Source: DASRDR01 sp035550795
GTDB lineage: Bacteria > Methylomirabilota > Methylomirabilia > Rokubacteriales > DASRDR01
NCBI GenBank assembly: GCA_035550795.1
Contig: DASZOL010000099.1
Location: 1-64,000 of the forward strand
Direction: 5' to 3'
Length of the DNA: 64,000 nt
The notes beneath the pieces are model-generated. The model was not told where the DNA came from. It did no database searches and saw only the letters and a list, made by a program, of their open reading frames with translations. The stretch's first letter is position 1; the number at the start of each line of letters is the position of its first letter. This document shows positions 15,835 to 24,858 of the stretch, one piece after another. The translations under genes and the position numbers were made by a program.

Positions 15835-16767
15835 ATGAAGCTCGGCTTCTCGCTCCCGGTGTCCGGCGCGTGGGCCACGCCCGAGAACCAGGTCCGCGTC
15901 GCGCGAGAGGCCGAGCGCCTCGGATATCACTCGCTCTGGGTGCTGCAGCGGCTCCTCTTCCCGGTCGCGCCCCAGAATGACTACCCGCTCATGCCCGGAC
16001 GCCCGTGGCCGGACTGCTTCGAGTCCGTGGCCGACCCGGTGGTGTCGCTGGCGTTCGTCGCGGGAGCGACGTCGCGCATCCGACTCGGCACGAGCGTCCT
16101 CGTCATGCCCTACTACACGCCCGTCATGCTGGCGAAGCAGCTCGCCACGCTGGACCGGGTTTCGGGGGGCCGGCTGGACGTCGGGCTCGGCGTCGGCTGG
16201 TCGCGCGACGAGTACGACGCGGTCGGGGTGCCGTACGAGAAGCGTGGACGGCGCGCCGACGAGTTCCTCGCCTGCCTCAAGGCCATCTGGACCGAGGACC
16301 CGGTCGAGTTCCACGGCGAGTTCTACCGGGTGCCGCGCGCGTCCGTCCGACCCCGTCCCCTCCAGCTCCCCCACCCGCCGATCACCGTCGGCGGCTACGG
16401 GCTGGCGGCGGTCCGGCGGGCGGTGACCTTCGGGGACGGCTTCGCCGGCGGCAACGTGGCGCTCGACCGCGTCGCGCCACTCGTGAAGGAGCTGCGGACG
16501 GCGGCGGAGCGGGCCGGCCGCGACCCCGCGCGGATCCAGGTGGTGTGCCGCGGGACATTCCATCCCTTCGACGCGCCCCAGGGCCCGAGCCGCCGGCCCC
16601 TGTTCGGCTCCCTCGACGAGATCCGCGAGGACGTCCGCCGTTACGCCGAGCTCGGGCTCACCGAGCTCTTTCTCGAGGGGAACGTCCTCCTTCACGGCTG
16701 GCCGCTGGAGCGCACGCTCGAGGTCATGACGGCGCTCGCGCCGGACCGGACCCTCCACCCCGGATGA
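15835..16767 (+). CDS. LLM-class flavin-dependent oxidoreductase
   Basis: A luciferase-like TIM-barrel enzyme of about 310 residues, of the type using FMN or F420. Signatures are MKLGFSLPVSG, RIRLGTSVLVMPYYTPVMLAKQ, LDVGLGVGWSRDEY and HPPITVGG. Members oxidise or reduce alcohols, nitriles and sulfonates. An in-frame ATG at 15814 lies within a TATCAT -10-like box (15810-15815), so a start at the 15835 ATG (or GTG 15823) is more likely. The stop overlaps the ATG of the next SDR gene (ATGA), making a two-gene redox unit. Confidence 0.88.
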   Translation: MKLGFSLPVSGAWATPENQVRVAREAERLGYHSLWVLQRLLFPVAPQNDYPLMPGRPWPDCFESVADPVVSLAFVAGATSRIRLGTSVLVMPYYTPVMLAKQLATLDRVSGGRLDVGLGVGWSRDEYDAVGVPYEKRGRRADEFLACLKAIWTEDPVEFHGEFYRVPRASVRPRPLQLPHPPITVGGYGLAAVRRAVTFGDGFAGGNVALDRVAPLVKELRTAAERAGRDPARIQVVCRGTFHPFDAPQGPSRRPLFGSLDEIREDVRRYAELGLTELFLEGNVLLHGWPLERTLEVMTALAPDRTLHPG

Positions 16768-17555
16768 GCCGCCTCGTGTCCGGCGCGGCGATCGTGACGG
16801 GCGGCGGCTCAGGCATCGGCCGCGCCATAGCCGAGGCCCTCGCCGCCGACGGCGCGCCGGTGGCGTTGGTGGATCTCCTTCCCGAGGGGGGCCGCGAGGC
16901 TGCCGAGGCGATCGGCGCCGGGGGCGGCCGGGCCGTCTTCATCGAAGCCGACGTGAGCCGGTGGGCGGACATCGACGCCGCCGTGACCGAGGCGGTCGGG
17001 ACGCTCGGCCCGCTCGCGATCATGGTCAACGCCGCCGGCGTCCTTGACGGTTACACACCGGCCGACCGGATGGGCCCCGAGCTCTGGGAGCGGGTGGTGG
17101 CGATCGATCTCACCGGCACCTTCTGGGGGTGCAAGCGCGCGCTGGGCGAGCTCCTGCCCGCCGGGCGCGGCCGGATCGTCAACGTCGCCTCGGTCGCGGG
17201 GCTCGTGGGCTCCGGAGGGGGCCCGGCCTACACCGCCGCCAAGCACGGCGTCGTCGGGCTCACCCGGCAGCTGGCCGTCGCGTACGCCTCGCAGGGCGTC
17301 ACGGTCAACGCGATATGCCCGGGCGCGATCCGGACGGGGCTCCGCGCCAACTCGGCGCGGATCCTGGGCCCGGACGCGCCGTCCATGACGGGCGGCGTGG
17401 GCGGGAGCGAGGACGCCATCCGCGCCGTGACGCCGGCCGGGCGGCGGGGGACGCTGTCGGAGGTCGCCGCCGCCGCGATGTACCTATCGAGCGAGGACGC
17501 CGCGTATGTCACCGGCCAGGCGCTGGTTGTCGACGGGGGCTGGACCGCAGCCTGA
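16764..17555 (+). CDS. Short-chain dehydrogenase/reductase
   Basis: A 263-residue classical SDR with VTGGGSGIGRA, NAAGVLDG, IVNVASVAG (Ser) and YTAAK (Tyr, Lys), ending YVTGQALVVDGG. Its ATG overlaps the stop of the LLM oxidoreductase gene by four bases, so the two are probably made together and act in sequence on one substrate, for example oxygenation then alcohol oxidation. This is inferred from linkage only. Confidence 0.9.
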   Translation: MSRLVSGAAIVTGGGSGIGRAIAEALAADGAPVALVDLLPEGGREAAEAIGAGGGRAVFIEADVSRWADIDAAVTEAVGTLGPLAIMVNAAGVLDGYTPADRMGPELWERVVAIDLTGTFWGCKRALGELLPAGRGRIVNVASVAGLVGSGGGPAYTAAKHGVVGLTRQLAVAYASQGVTVNAICPGAIRTGLRANSARILGPDAPSMTGGVGGSEDAIRAVTPAGRRGTLSEVAAAAMYLSSEDAAYVTGQALVVDGGWTAA

Positions 17556-17662
17556 CGGGCGCCCGGCGGCGCCGGCTGGACGGGCGAGCCGTCCCCCGCG
17601 GCGCGCCCGAAACGTCGCTCTGACCTGCCGCCCAACGCTTGCTAAGATGAGCGAGGCGACCC

Positions 17663-18628
17663 ATGCTCATCAACTGCGTTGTCTACCAGGACGGCAAGCG
17701 GCTCGGCGAGATCACGCCGCACGAGATCCACGAGTACGTCAGCCGCCCGGACTGCTTCGTCTGGGTGGCACTCCGGGACGCGACCGACGCCGAGCTGGCC
17801 GAGATGCAGGAGGAGTTCGACCTTCATCCTCTCGCCGTCGAAGATGCCCGCCACGGTCACCAGCGCCCGAAGATCGAGGAGTACGGGAACTCGCTCTTCG
17901 CCGTGATCCAGACGATCGAGCCGGACGGGGACGATCTCCGGGTGGGCGAGGTCGATGTCTTCGTCGGCCCCAACTACGTGCTCACGGTGCGGAGCCACAG
18001 CGAGCGGGGGTTCGCCGAGGTCCGGGCGCGCTGCGAGCGCGAGCCCGAGCTGCTCCGCTACGGGTCGGGGTACGTGCTCTACGCGCTCATGGACGCGGTG
18101 GTGGATCGATACTTCCCCGTGATCGACGCGCTGGAGGTCGAGCTCGAGCAGACCGAGGAGCGGATCTTCGCCGGCGCCGCCGCGCGGGCCCAGGTCGAGG
18201 CGCTCTACGGCATCAAGCAGAAGCTGGTCACGCTCAAGCACGCGGTGGCCCCACTGCTGGAGGCGACCGGCAAGCTCCACGGCGGCCGCGTCCCGCAGGT
18301 GTGCGCGGGCATGGGCGAGTACTTCCGGGACGTGTACGACCACCTCACGCGGCTCAACCAGTCCATCGACGCGATCCGCGACATGGTGACGACGGGCATG
18401 ACGGTGCACCTGTCCCTCAGCACCATGCAGGAGAACGAGACGACGAAGCGGCTGGCCGCCTACGGTGCCCTGGTGGCGGTGCCCACGATGATCGCCGGCG
18501 TCTACGGCATGAACTTCGAGCACATGCCCGAGCTGCGCTGGGGCCTGGGCTACCCGGTGACGCTCCTGATCATGGCGGCGATCGACGTCTACCTCTTCCG
18601 CCGCTTCCGGAAGACGGGCTGGCTGTAG
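17663..18628 (+). CDS. CorA-like magnesium/divalent cation transporter
   Basis: Membrane ion channel of the CorA/MIT family, 321 residues. A large N-terminal cytosolic domain (to about 250) is followed by two C-terminal helices; the first ends in the defining Gly282-Met-Asn motif within YGMNFEHMPEL. The short basic C-terminus (RRFRKTGWL) is typical. Functional units are pentamers that admit Mg, Co or Ni. A possible promoter, CTGACC then TAAGAT (17643-17648) with 17-base spacing, ends 14 bases before the ATG, and GAGCGAGG serves as the ribosome site. It stands alone, convergent with the aldo/keto reductase gene. Confidence 0.92.
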   Translation: MLINCVVYQDGKRLGEITPHEIHEYVSRPDCFVWVALRDATDAELAEMQEEFDLHPLAVEDARHGHQRPKIEEYGNSLFAVIQTIEPDGDDLRVGEVDVFVGPNYVLTVRSHSERGFAEVRARCEREPELLRYGSGYVLYALMDAVVDRYFPVIDALEVELEQTEERIFAGAAARAQVEALYGIKQKLVTLKHAVAPLLEATGKLHGGRVPQVCAGMGEYFRDVYDHLTRLNQSIDAIRDMVTTGMTVHLSLSTMQENETTKRLAAYGALVAVPTMIAGVYGMNFEHMPELRWGLGYPVTLLIMAAIDVYLFRRFRKTGWL

Positions 18629-18756
18629 GCGCCGCTCCCAGTCCTGCCAGGCCTCGGCCGAAAAGCGCGCGCCCGTGGTGACCGGAGCGGCGAGGAGGTC
18701 GACGCCGCGCCTTCCGCGGACACGCTCGTCGAGTGAGGAAGGGGTCGGCCTCGCAG

Positions 18757-19740
18757 CTAGAGATAGACGGCGCGGAGCTGCGCCTCGGGATAGCGCTCGC
18801 CCTTCGCGGCCCCGGCGGGCATCGCCTCGTCGAGCCGCCGGCGGTCATCCGTGGAGAGCCCGATGCCGAGCGCGCCCAGGTTCTCCTCCAGGTACGCCAC
18901 CCGCTTGGTCCCGGGGATGGGGACGACGTCGCTGCCCTGGGCGAGGAGCCACGCCAGGGCCAGCTGGGACGGGGTGACGCCCTTCTCGCGGGCGATCGCC
19001 TCGACCCGGCCGACGAGCCGCCGGTTGTGGTCGAAGTTCTCACCCTGGAAGCGCGGATGCTGGCGCTTCCGGTCGTCCTCGGGGATCTCGGCCGCCGTCT
19101 GGATCCGACCCGAGAGGAGCCCCCGCCCGAGCGGCGAGTACGCCACGAGCGTGATCCCGAGCTCGCGGCAGGTCGCGAGCGCCTCCTCGGCCGGCTGCCG
19201 GTAAAGGAGCGAGTACTCCAGCTGGACGGCGCTGATCGGGTGGATCGCATGCGCCCGCCGGATCGTGGCCGGCGCGGCCTCGGACAGGCCGAGGCCCCGC
19301 ACCTTCCCCTGCTCGACCAGCCGGGCCATCGCGCCCACAGTCTCCTCGATGGGCACCTTGGGGTCGACGCGGTGCTGGTAGTAGAGGTCGATCTCGTCGA
19401 CGCCGAGGCGCCGGAGGCTGGCGTCGCACGCCCGCCGCACGTGCTCCGGCCGCCCGTCCACCACGTTGGCGCCGTCGGCGTTCCGCACCTGGCCGAACTT
19501 CGTGGCCAGGACGACGCCGCCCCGGTGTCCCCGGAGCGCGCGCCCGATCAGCTGCTCGTTGTGCCCCCAGCCGTACATGTCCGAGGAGTCGAGGAAGCTC
19601 ATGCCGAGGTCGAGCGCGCGATGGATGACGGCGATCGACTGCGCGTCGTCGCTCTTGCCGTAGGTCCCGGACATCGACATGCAGCCGAGCCCCAGGGCCG
19701 ACACGGTGAGGGTGCTGTGGCCCAGCTTCCGGCGCTCCAT
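18757..19740 (-). CDS. Aldo/keto reductase
   Basis: NADPH-dependent (beta/alpha)8-barrel oxidoreductase, 327 residues. The catalytic tetrad is visible as Asp in FLDSSD, Tyr in MYGWG, Lys in LATKFG and His in YYQHR. The phosphate-binding end PIPGTKRVAYLEENLGAL is also standard. It most resembles the YajO/Tas-like general aldehyde reductases. It lies 21 bases downstream of msrB in the same direction, so the two may share a stress-repair transcript. Confidence 0.93.
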   Translation of the reverse strand: MERRKLGHSTLTVSALGLGCMSMSGTYGKSDDAQSIAVIHRALDLGMSFLDSSDMYGWGHNEQLIGRALRGHRGGVVLATKFGQVRNADGANVVDGRPEHVRRACDASLRRLGVDEIDLYYQHRVDPKVPIEETVGAMARLVEQGKVRGLGLSEAAPATIRRAHAIHPISAVQLEYSLLYRQPAEEALATCRELGITLVAYSPLGRGLLSGRIQTAAEIPEDDRKRQHPRFQGENFDHNRRLVGRVEAIAREKGVTPSQLALAWLLAQGSDVVPIPGTKRVAYLEENLGALGIGLSTDDRRRLDEAMPAGAAKGERYPEAQLRAVYL

Positions 19741-19761
19741 CCCGCGCTCCGCGGCGTCCGT

Positions 19762-20175
19762 CTACTTCTTGTCCGGGCTCGGGGCGGGATCGAGCCGGAG
19801 CGCCGCCGAGTTGATGCAGTAGCGGAGGCCGGTCGGCGCGGGCCCGTCGTCGAAGACGTGGCCGAGATGGCCGTCGCAGCGGGCGCAGAGCACCTCGGTC
19901 CTCTTCATGAAGAAGCTCCGGTCGGTCCGCGTCTCCACGGCGGCGCCGTCGACCGGCTCCCAGAAGCTGGGCCACCCGGTCCCGGAGTCGAACTTCGTGG
20001 CCGACGCGAAGAGCGGCGTGCCGCACCCCGCGCACGTGTAGAGTCCCTCGTCCTTCGTGGCGTGGTAGTCCCCGGTAAAGGCTCGCTCGGTCCCGTGACG
20101 CCGGAGCACCCGGTACTGCTCGGGCGTGAGGCGCCGGCGCCACTCCTCGTCGGTCCGGACGATCTTGTCGCTCAT
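19762..20175 (-). CDS. msrB: Peptide-methionine (R)-S-oxide reductase
   Basis: MsrB repairs oxidised methionine (R-sulfoxide) in proteins. All features of the zinc form are present in 137 residues: zinc cysteines at 48/51 (CAGC) and 97/100 (CARC), the GTGWPSFW substrate motif and the catalytic Cys120 in RYCINS. The catalytic residue is a normal Cys here, not selenocysteine. AAGGAGG precedes the ATG by 8 bases. No signal peptide is seen, so it acts in the cytoplasm. Confidence 0.96.
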   Translation of the reverse strand: MSDKIVRTDEEWRRRLTPEQYRVLRRHGTERAFTGDYHATKDEGLYTCAGCGTPLFASATKFDSGTGWPSFWEPVDGAAVETRTDRSFFMKRTEVLCARCDGHLGHVFDDGPAPTGLRYCINSAALRLDPAPSPDKK

Positions 20176-20198
20176 CGATCTGCCTCCTTGCGCGCCGC

Positions 20199-20942
20199 TC
20201 ACAGCTCCGGTGTGCGGGCGTCTACCCGGAAGACCGTGCCGAGCGGCGGGACAGGCCCCGCGGGCAGCCCGACGTCCCGCCCGGGCCCGAGGTCGATCGC
20301 CAGCGGTCCTTCCTCCGAGTGCGGAGCGATCTCGGCCACGATCCGCATGGGCGAGCCGGGCCAGCGGAACACGAGCTCGTGCTTCCCCGCGTGGATGAGC
20401 ACCCCCCGGAGGGCACGCTCCCACAGGAGGCGCGCCCGGTCCGCCGCGCGCGCACGGGTCCGGAGCCCGAGCACGCGAATCGGCGGCGGCGGCGCGGCCG
20501 GTCCCGCCGGAACCTCCTGCGGCCGCCGGCCGTAGCGGCCGCCGGACTGCCCGAGCTGCACCACGAGACCGAGGGCCTCCTTCGGGTGGAGGTAGGCGAC
20601 CCGCCAGTCGGGATCGGACTCGTCGCGCCCGACCACCCGGTAGCCCTGGGCCTCCGCGCGCGCGGCCGCATCGGCGAGGCTCGCCACCTTGAAGGTCACG
20701 TGGTGAGGGCCGGGCCCCCGCGCCGCGAGGAACCGGTGGAGGAATCCGTCGGCGCCCGCTGGCTCGATCACCTCGATCGAGCCGCCGCCCTCGAAGGTCC
20801 ACGCCGCCCATCGGAACCCGGCGCCGGGCCCCCCCGAGTACGGCAGGCCGCCCAGCCGGCCGACCAGGACGTCGGCGGCGCCGGCCAGCCGCTTCATCCC
20901 GATGGCGATGTGATCGAGCTTCGTCCCCGGCCCACTGCTCAT
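20199..20942 (-). CDS. VOC/glyoxalase-like domain protein
   Basis: A 247-residue protein of the vicinal-oxygen-chelate type. The opening LDHIAIGMKRLAGAADVLV and HHVTFKVASLADA with YLHPKEALGLVVQL correspond to a glyoxalase/methylmalonyl-CoA-epimerase-like repeat with metal-binding His and Glu positions. The second half (after about residue 150) resembles a weaker second module without clear ligands. The reaction is unknown. A TACACT box lies 9 bases before the ATG, with no Shine-Dalgarno sequence, suggesting a very short leader. Confidence 0.7.
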   Translation of the reverse strand: MSSGPGTKLDHIAIGMKRLAGAADVLVGRLGGLPYSGGPGAGFRWAAWTFEGGGSIEVIEPAGADGFLHRFLAARGPGPHHVTFKVASLADAAARAEAQGYRVVGRDESDPDWRVAYLHPKEALGLVVQLGQSGGRYGRRPQEVPAGPAAPPPPIRVLGLRTRARAADRARLLWERALRGVLIHAGKHELVFRWPGSPMRIVAEIAPHSEEGPLAIDLGPGRDVGLPAGPVPPLGTVFRVDARTPEL

Positions 20943-20951
20943 CGACCGTGT

Positions 20952-20980
20952 AGTGTACGCCATGCCGCGTCGGCTATAGT
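20952..20980. promoter_or_regulatory. Divergent -10 boxes between VOC and pyroglutamyl-peptidase genes
   Basis: The 45 bases between the two divergent starts contain TATAGT on the plus strand (20975-20980, 7 bases before the GTG at 20988) and TACACT on the minus strand (20957-20952, 9 bases before the ATG at 20942). Both imply nearly leaderless transcripts. No good -35 boxes are seen, so the assignment is tentative. Confidence 0.4.
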
Positions 20981-20987
20981 GGGCGGC

Positions 20988-21719
20988 GTGACCGGCACCC
21001 CCGCCGACCTCAGCGAGCGCATCGAGCGAGCCGTGACGGAGCTCGAGCGGGCCGTCCCGCAGACGGAGCCCGCCGAGGGGGTCCGCCTGGTGGCGGAGCC
21101 GCTGATCCTCGTCACCGGGTTCGAACCGTTCGGCCCCCACACGGTCAATCCCTCACAGGAGCTGGTGAAGCTCCTGGACGGCCGGCGGATCGGAAGCTGC
21201 GCCGTCGCCGGCGCGGTCCTGCCGGTCCATCACCTCGAGGCCTCGCGGCACGTGTCCGCCCTGCTCGGCGAGCTGGCGCCGGCGGCCATCGTCCACCTGG
21301 GCCTGGCGGAGGGTCGGGCGCGGCTGGGGCTCGAGCGGGTGGCCCTGAACGTCATGGACTACCGCATCCCGGACAACGCCGGCTACCGGGCCGAGGGCGA
21401 GCCGTGCGTTCCTGAGGGCCCGGCAGCGTACTTCGCCTCGCTCCCGCTGCCGGAGATGCTCGCGGCCCTGACGGCACAGGGCATCCCGGCCTACGTGTCG
21501 AACTCGGCGGGCACCTTTCTCTGCAACCAGATCCTCTACCACACGCTCCACGGGATCCTGACGCGGGAGCTGACGGCGCGCGCGGGCTTCGTCCACCTTC
21601 CGTTTCTCCCCGCGATGGTCGCCGAGAGCCGCGTCGATCAGCCGAGCATGGACCTCCCCCTCATGCTCCGCGCGATGGAGACGGCGCTGCGGGTCGTCGC
21701 GGAAGCGGTCGCCCCGTGA
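20988..21719 (+). CDS. pcp: Pyroglutamyl-peptidase I family protein
   Basis: Cysteine peptidase of family C15 that removes N-terminal pyroglutamate from peptides in the cytosol. The catalytic set is recognisable: Glu in GLERVALNVMDYRIPDNAG, Cys in SNSAGTFLCNQILY and His in GFVHLPFLP. FEPFGPHTVNPSQ near residue 46 is the family opening. The protein is 243 residues, some 30 longer at the N-terminus than typical Pcp, where a helical acidic segment (LSERIERAVTELERAV) has been added. The start is a GTG without a clear ribosome site. It is coupled by GTGA to the next gene. Confidence 0.9.
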   Translation: MTGTPADLSERIERAVTELERAVPQTEPAEGVRLVAEPLILVTGFEPFGPHTVNPSQELVKLLDGRRIGSCAVAGAVLPVHHLEASRHVSALLGELAPAAIVHLGLAEGRARLGLERVALNVMDYRIPDNAGYRAEGEPCVPEGPAAYFASLPLPEMLAALTAQGIPAYVSNSAGTFLCNQILYHTLHGILTRELTARAGFVHLPFLPAMVAESRVDQPSMDLPLMLRAMETALRVVAEAVAP

Positions 21720-22423
21720 TCGGCCTCCGGAAGGGCCGCGCGCTGGCGATCCTCTGGGCGGACGTGCCGCAGGCGCGACGCGCGGACCTCGAGGCCTGGG
21801 CGACGAGTGAGCCGCTCGCGCCGGCCGATCCGGCGGCGGGGGTGCTGGCCGCGGGTCGCTACACCGCCATCTCGGGCGCGCCGGCGTTCATCGAGGTGCA
21901 CGAGCTCGTCAGCGACGACGCGGTGGTCGTGGCCGGGAGCGGGACCCTCATGGCGACGACCCTTCGCGCGCTCGAGCGCCTCGAGGCCGCACCCTGGCCG
22001 GGCGGGGCGCCGGGCGAGACAGGCGGACCGCGCGGGGGATCGGGCAGCCCGGCGGGCGTGTACGGCCAGATCTTCCCGCCCGGGATCGATGAGCGGGCGG
22101 CCGTCCACGGGCTGCCGCCGGCGCTCCAGATCGGACGGATCGACATCCCCGCCGCGCACGAGGACGAGTTCAACGAGTGGTACAACACCGAGTACCTGAT
22201 CGGCAACATGACGGTGAACGGGGTCTACTCGGCGCGCCGCTACCTGAACCGCGGGACGGGCCCCCGCTACCTCACCTTCTACGAGTTCGCGCACACCGAG
22301 GTGAGCCGCCAGCCGGCCTGGGACCGCGCCCGCGCGCAGTCGGTCTGGCGGCGGCGGATCGAGCGTCTCTGGTCGCACGCGGCGGGCTCGCCCGGGATCT
22401 TCCGCCGGCTGGCCGCGCACTGA
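21716..22423 (+). CDS. Ferredoxin-like dimeric alpha/beta-barrel protein (DUF4286-like)
   Basis: A 235-residue protein with two related halves. The second half (ALQIGRIDIPAAHEDEFNEW then YNTEYLIGN, GVYSARRYLNRG) has the strand and helix pattern of small dimeric alpha/beta-barrel proteins such as the EthD and DUF4286 groups, often associated with degradation of aromatic or terpenoid compounds. Its GTG overlaps the pcp stop. A glycine-rich linker around residues 98-113 joins the halves. Function is unknown. Confidence 0.65.
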   Translation: MIGLRKGRALAILWADVPQARRADLEAWATSEPLAPADPAAGVLAAGRYTAISGAPAFIEVHELVSDDAVVVAGSGTLMATTLRALERLEAAPWPGGAPGETGGPRGGSGSPAGVYGQIFPPGIDERAAVHGLPPALQIGRIDIPAAHEDEFNEWYNTEYLIGNMTVNGVYSARRYLNRGTGPRYLTFYEFAHTEVSRQPAWDRARAQSVWRRRIERLWSHAAGSPGIFRRLAAH

Positions 22424-22501
22424 GGCCGGACCGCGCACGCCACGCCCGGTGAGGCGGTTGCCACGACGGGCCGCGCCCCCGACCTTCGCGAGGAGCTCCG
22501 C

Positions 22502-23587
22502 GTGACCATCAGCGCCGTCGACGTCGGCCACTATCGCGTCCCGCTCCCGGTCGTGCTCTCGGACTCCACCCACGGCGAGATCGCACACTTCGAGCTGGTG
22601 ACGGCACGCGTCCGGACAACCGACGGCGCCGAGGGCCTCGGCTACACCTACACGGTCGGCGCCGGGGCCGCCGCGATCCGGGCGCTCCTCGGCGACCTCG
22701 CGCCACTCGTCCTGGGGCAGGACGCGGAGCGGATCGAGGCCATCTGGCAGCGCATGTGGTGGGGCTGCCACTACGTGGGTCGCGGCGGGCTCGCGGCCTT
22801 CGCGATCGCGGCGGTGGACATCGCGCTCTGGGACCTCCGCGCGCGCCGCCGCGGGCTGCCGCTCTGGAAGCTGCTCGGCGGTTACCATCCGCGGGTCAAG
22901 GCGTACGCCGGCGGTATCGACCTGCTGTTCCCGCTCGACCGGCTGCTCCGGCAGACGGAGGAGAACCTCGAGCGCGGCTTCCGGGCGATCAAGATGAAGG
23001 TCGGCCGCCCGCGGCTTCGGGAGGATGTCGACCGCGTCCGGGTCATGCGGGAGCGCCTCGGCCACGACGTCCCCCTAATGGTTGACGCGAACATGCGCTG
23101 GACGGCCGACGAGGCGATCCGGGCGGCCCGCGCGCTCGCTGTCCACGACGTCTTCTGGCTGGAGGAGCCCACGATCCCGGACGACGTTCCCGGGCACGTG
23201 CGGGTTGTGCGCGAGGGCGGGCTCCCCGTCGCCGCGGGCGAGAACCTCCGGACGGTCCACGAGTTCCAGCGCCTGATCGACGCGGGCGGTGTCACCTGCC
23301 CCGAGCCCGACGTCTCGAACGTGGGCGGCGTGACGGCCTGGCTCAAGGTCGCCCACGTCGCGGAAGCCCACAACCTGCCCGTCACCTCGCACGGAGTGCA
23401 TGATCTCCACGTCCACCTCCTGGCCGCCGTGCCGAATGCCTCGTACCTCGAGGTCCACGGCTTCGGCCTCGAGCGGTTCATCGCCCATCCGCTCGAGCTC
23501 CGGGACGGCGAGGCGGTCGCGCCGGATCGCCCCGGACACGGGGTCGAGTTCGACTGGACAGGCCTGGACGCCCTTCGAGCCACCTGA
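22502..23587 (+). CDS. Mandelate racemase/muconate lactonizing enzyme superfamily protein
   Basis: Enolase-superfamily enzyme, 361 residues, that abstracts the proton next to a carboxylate with Mg help. The Lys-x-Lys base is K164-M-K166 (AIKMKVG), metal ligands are in LMVDANMRW (Asp), WLEEPT (Glu) and AAGENL (Glu), and the opposing base is in TSHGVHDLHVHLLAA. This is the mandelate-racemase subgroup with both Lys and His bases, so racemase or acid-sugar dehydratase activity is possible. GAGGAGC lies before the GTG start. The next intact gene encodes an amidohydrolase that could use the product. Confidence 0.9.
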   Translation: MTISAVDVGHYRVPLPVVLSDSTHGEIAHFELVTARVRTTDGAEGLGYTYTVGAGAAAIRALLGDLAPLVLGQDAERIEAIWQRMWWGCHYVGRGGLAAFAIAAVDIALWDLRARRRGLPLWKLLGGYHPRVKAYAGGIDLLFPLDRLLRQTEENLERGFRAIKMKVGRPRLREDVDRVRVMRERLGHDVPLMVDANMRWTADEAIRAARALAVHDVFWLEEPTIPDDVPGHVRVVREGGLPVAAGENLRTVHEFQRLIDAGGVTCPEPDVSNVGGVTAWLKVAHVAEAHNLPVTSHGVHDLHVHLLAAVPNASYLEVHGFGLERFIAHPLELRDGEAVAPDRPGHGVEFDWTGLDALRAT

Positions 23588-23605
23588 CCCATCAGGAGCA
23601 TCGCC

Positions 23606-23858
23606 TTGGACAGCGAGGGGAGCGATGGTAGGCGGAGAATCTCCAATCGGACCCTCGCTGCTGTTGTAAGCACGATGTTCCTGGCTCTTGGGACTCCCAC
23701 AGAAGCCCAGGAGCGGCAAGACTCCCTCGAATCGGTGTCCTCCCCTGCCGTCATCTCGACCCGCATCGAGGGGGTTCCGCCAGGGACTGCATGAGCCCGG
23801 CTACATCGAGGGAAAGAACATTCTCCTTGAGTACTGCCGCGAGCAGATCGAATCATAA
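23606..23858 (+). pseudogene. Remnant of an ABC transporter substrate-binding protein (DUF534 type)
   Basis: Two short pieces of one gene start are visible. The first has a signal-peptide-like stretch (TLAAVVSTMFLALGTPTEA) and ends at SSPAVISTRIEG. The second, one frame away after a run of five G, reads FRQGLHEPGYIEGKNILLEY and stops at TAA. This FRxGLxELGYxEGxN pattern is the hallmark of the tripartite DUF534/ABC_sub_bind binding proteins, of about 330 residues. Only around 80 remain, so the gene is truncated and frameshifted. The stretch is noticeably poorer in GC than its surroundings. Confidence 0.7.
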
Positions 23859-23891
23859 AGTGAATCCTCGAAAGAACTTTCACGCCATGCC

Positions 23892-24821
23892 GTGCGAAGT
23901 GGCTGGAAGGTCGTGACGGACCCCGACGACCCGCCTGTCATCGACGCTCACCAGCACTTCTGGGACGTCACCCTGGCCAAGCATCCGTGGCTCCGGGCGG
24001 AGCCGCCCTTGCCGTTCCGGTACGGCGACACGCGGCCGCTCAGGCGGACCTACCTGCCCGCCGAGTACCGGACCGACGCGCGGCATCACCGGGTCGTCGG
24101 CACCGTGTACGTGGAGGCCGAGTGGGATCCGGCGGATCCCCTCGGCGAGACGCGGTGGGTCGAGGCGCTCGGCAAGCGGGAGGGCCTGCCGAGCGCTGTT
24201 GTGGCCCAGGCACGGCTCGACCGCGACGACGCGGACGACGTGCTGGCCCGCCAGGCCGCCTGCCCCCTCGTCCGTGGTGTCCGTCACAAGCCCGCCGCGG
24301 CGCCGTCCCCCCGCGCGGTCGTCCCGGGAGCCCCGGGGTCGATGAGCGACCCCCGCTGGCGCGCCGGGTTCGCACGCCTCGCACGCCACGGTCTCTCGTT
24401 CGACCTTCAGACGCCCTGGTGGCACCTCGACGAGGCCGCCACGCTGGCCGACGCGTTTCCCGAGACCCTGGTCGTGCTGAATCACACCGGCCTGCCCGCG
24501 GACCGGAGCCCCGAAGGCCTCGACGGATGGCGCCGCGCGATGGCGCGCCTGGCCGCGGCGCCGAACGTCGCCGTCAAGATCTCCGGGCTCGGGGTGCCCG
24601 GCCGGCCGTGGACGGCGGCGTCGAACCGGGACGTGATCCTCCGCACGATCGACCTGTTCGGCGTCGACCGCGCGATGTTCGCGTCGAACTTCCCGGTCGA
24701 CAGCCTGGTCGCGAGCTTCGACGCGATCTACCGCGGCTTCAAGGCAATCGTGGGCGGCTTCCCGCTGGCGGACCGGCGCCGGCTCTTCCACGACAACGCG
24801 GTCCGGCTCTATCGGCTCTAG
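23892..24821 (+). CDS. Amidohydrolase-family lactonase-like hydrolase
   Basis: A 309-residue TIM-barrel hydrolase of the amidohydrolase_2 group. It opens with IDAHQHFWD (two metal/proton-relay His), and continues with YVEAEWDP, LVRGVRHK, LNHTGLP and ASNFPVDS, the pattern of L-fuconolactonase and 2-pyrone-4,6-dicarboxylate lactonase relatives. The catalytic Asp is in the last motif. It follows an acid-sugar-type enolase enzyme, so a dehydratase/lactonase pair for sugar acids is conceivable. The start is uncertain: GTG at 23892 or 23913; the conserved core begins at residue 16. Confidence 0.85.
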   Translation: MRSGWKVVTDPDDPPVIDAHQHFWDVTLAKHPWLRAEPPLPFRYGDTRPLRRTYLPAEYRTDARHHRVVGTVYVEAEWDPADPLGETRWVEALGKREGLPSAVVAQARLDRDDADDVLARQAACPLVRGVRHKPAAAPSPRAVVPGAPGSMSDPRWRAGFARLARHGLSFDLQTPWWHLDEAATLADAFPETLVVLNHTGLPADRSPEGLDGWRRAMARLAAAPNVAVKISGLGVPGRPWTAASNRDVILRTIDLFGVDRAMFASNFPVDSLVASFDAIYRGFKAIVGGFPLADRRRLFHDNAVRLYRL

Positions 24822-24858
24822 CCCATCGGGGCGTTGCGGCGGCGCCGCCGAGCCCAGG

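Noticed and set aside
19762..20175. MsrB as a second selenoprotein
   Set aside because: Its catalytic residue is encoded as a normal Cys codon and the frame is uninterrupted.
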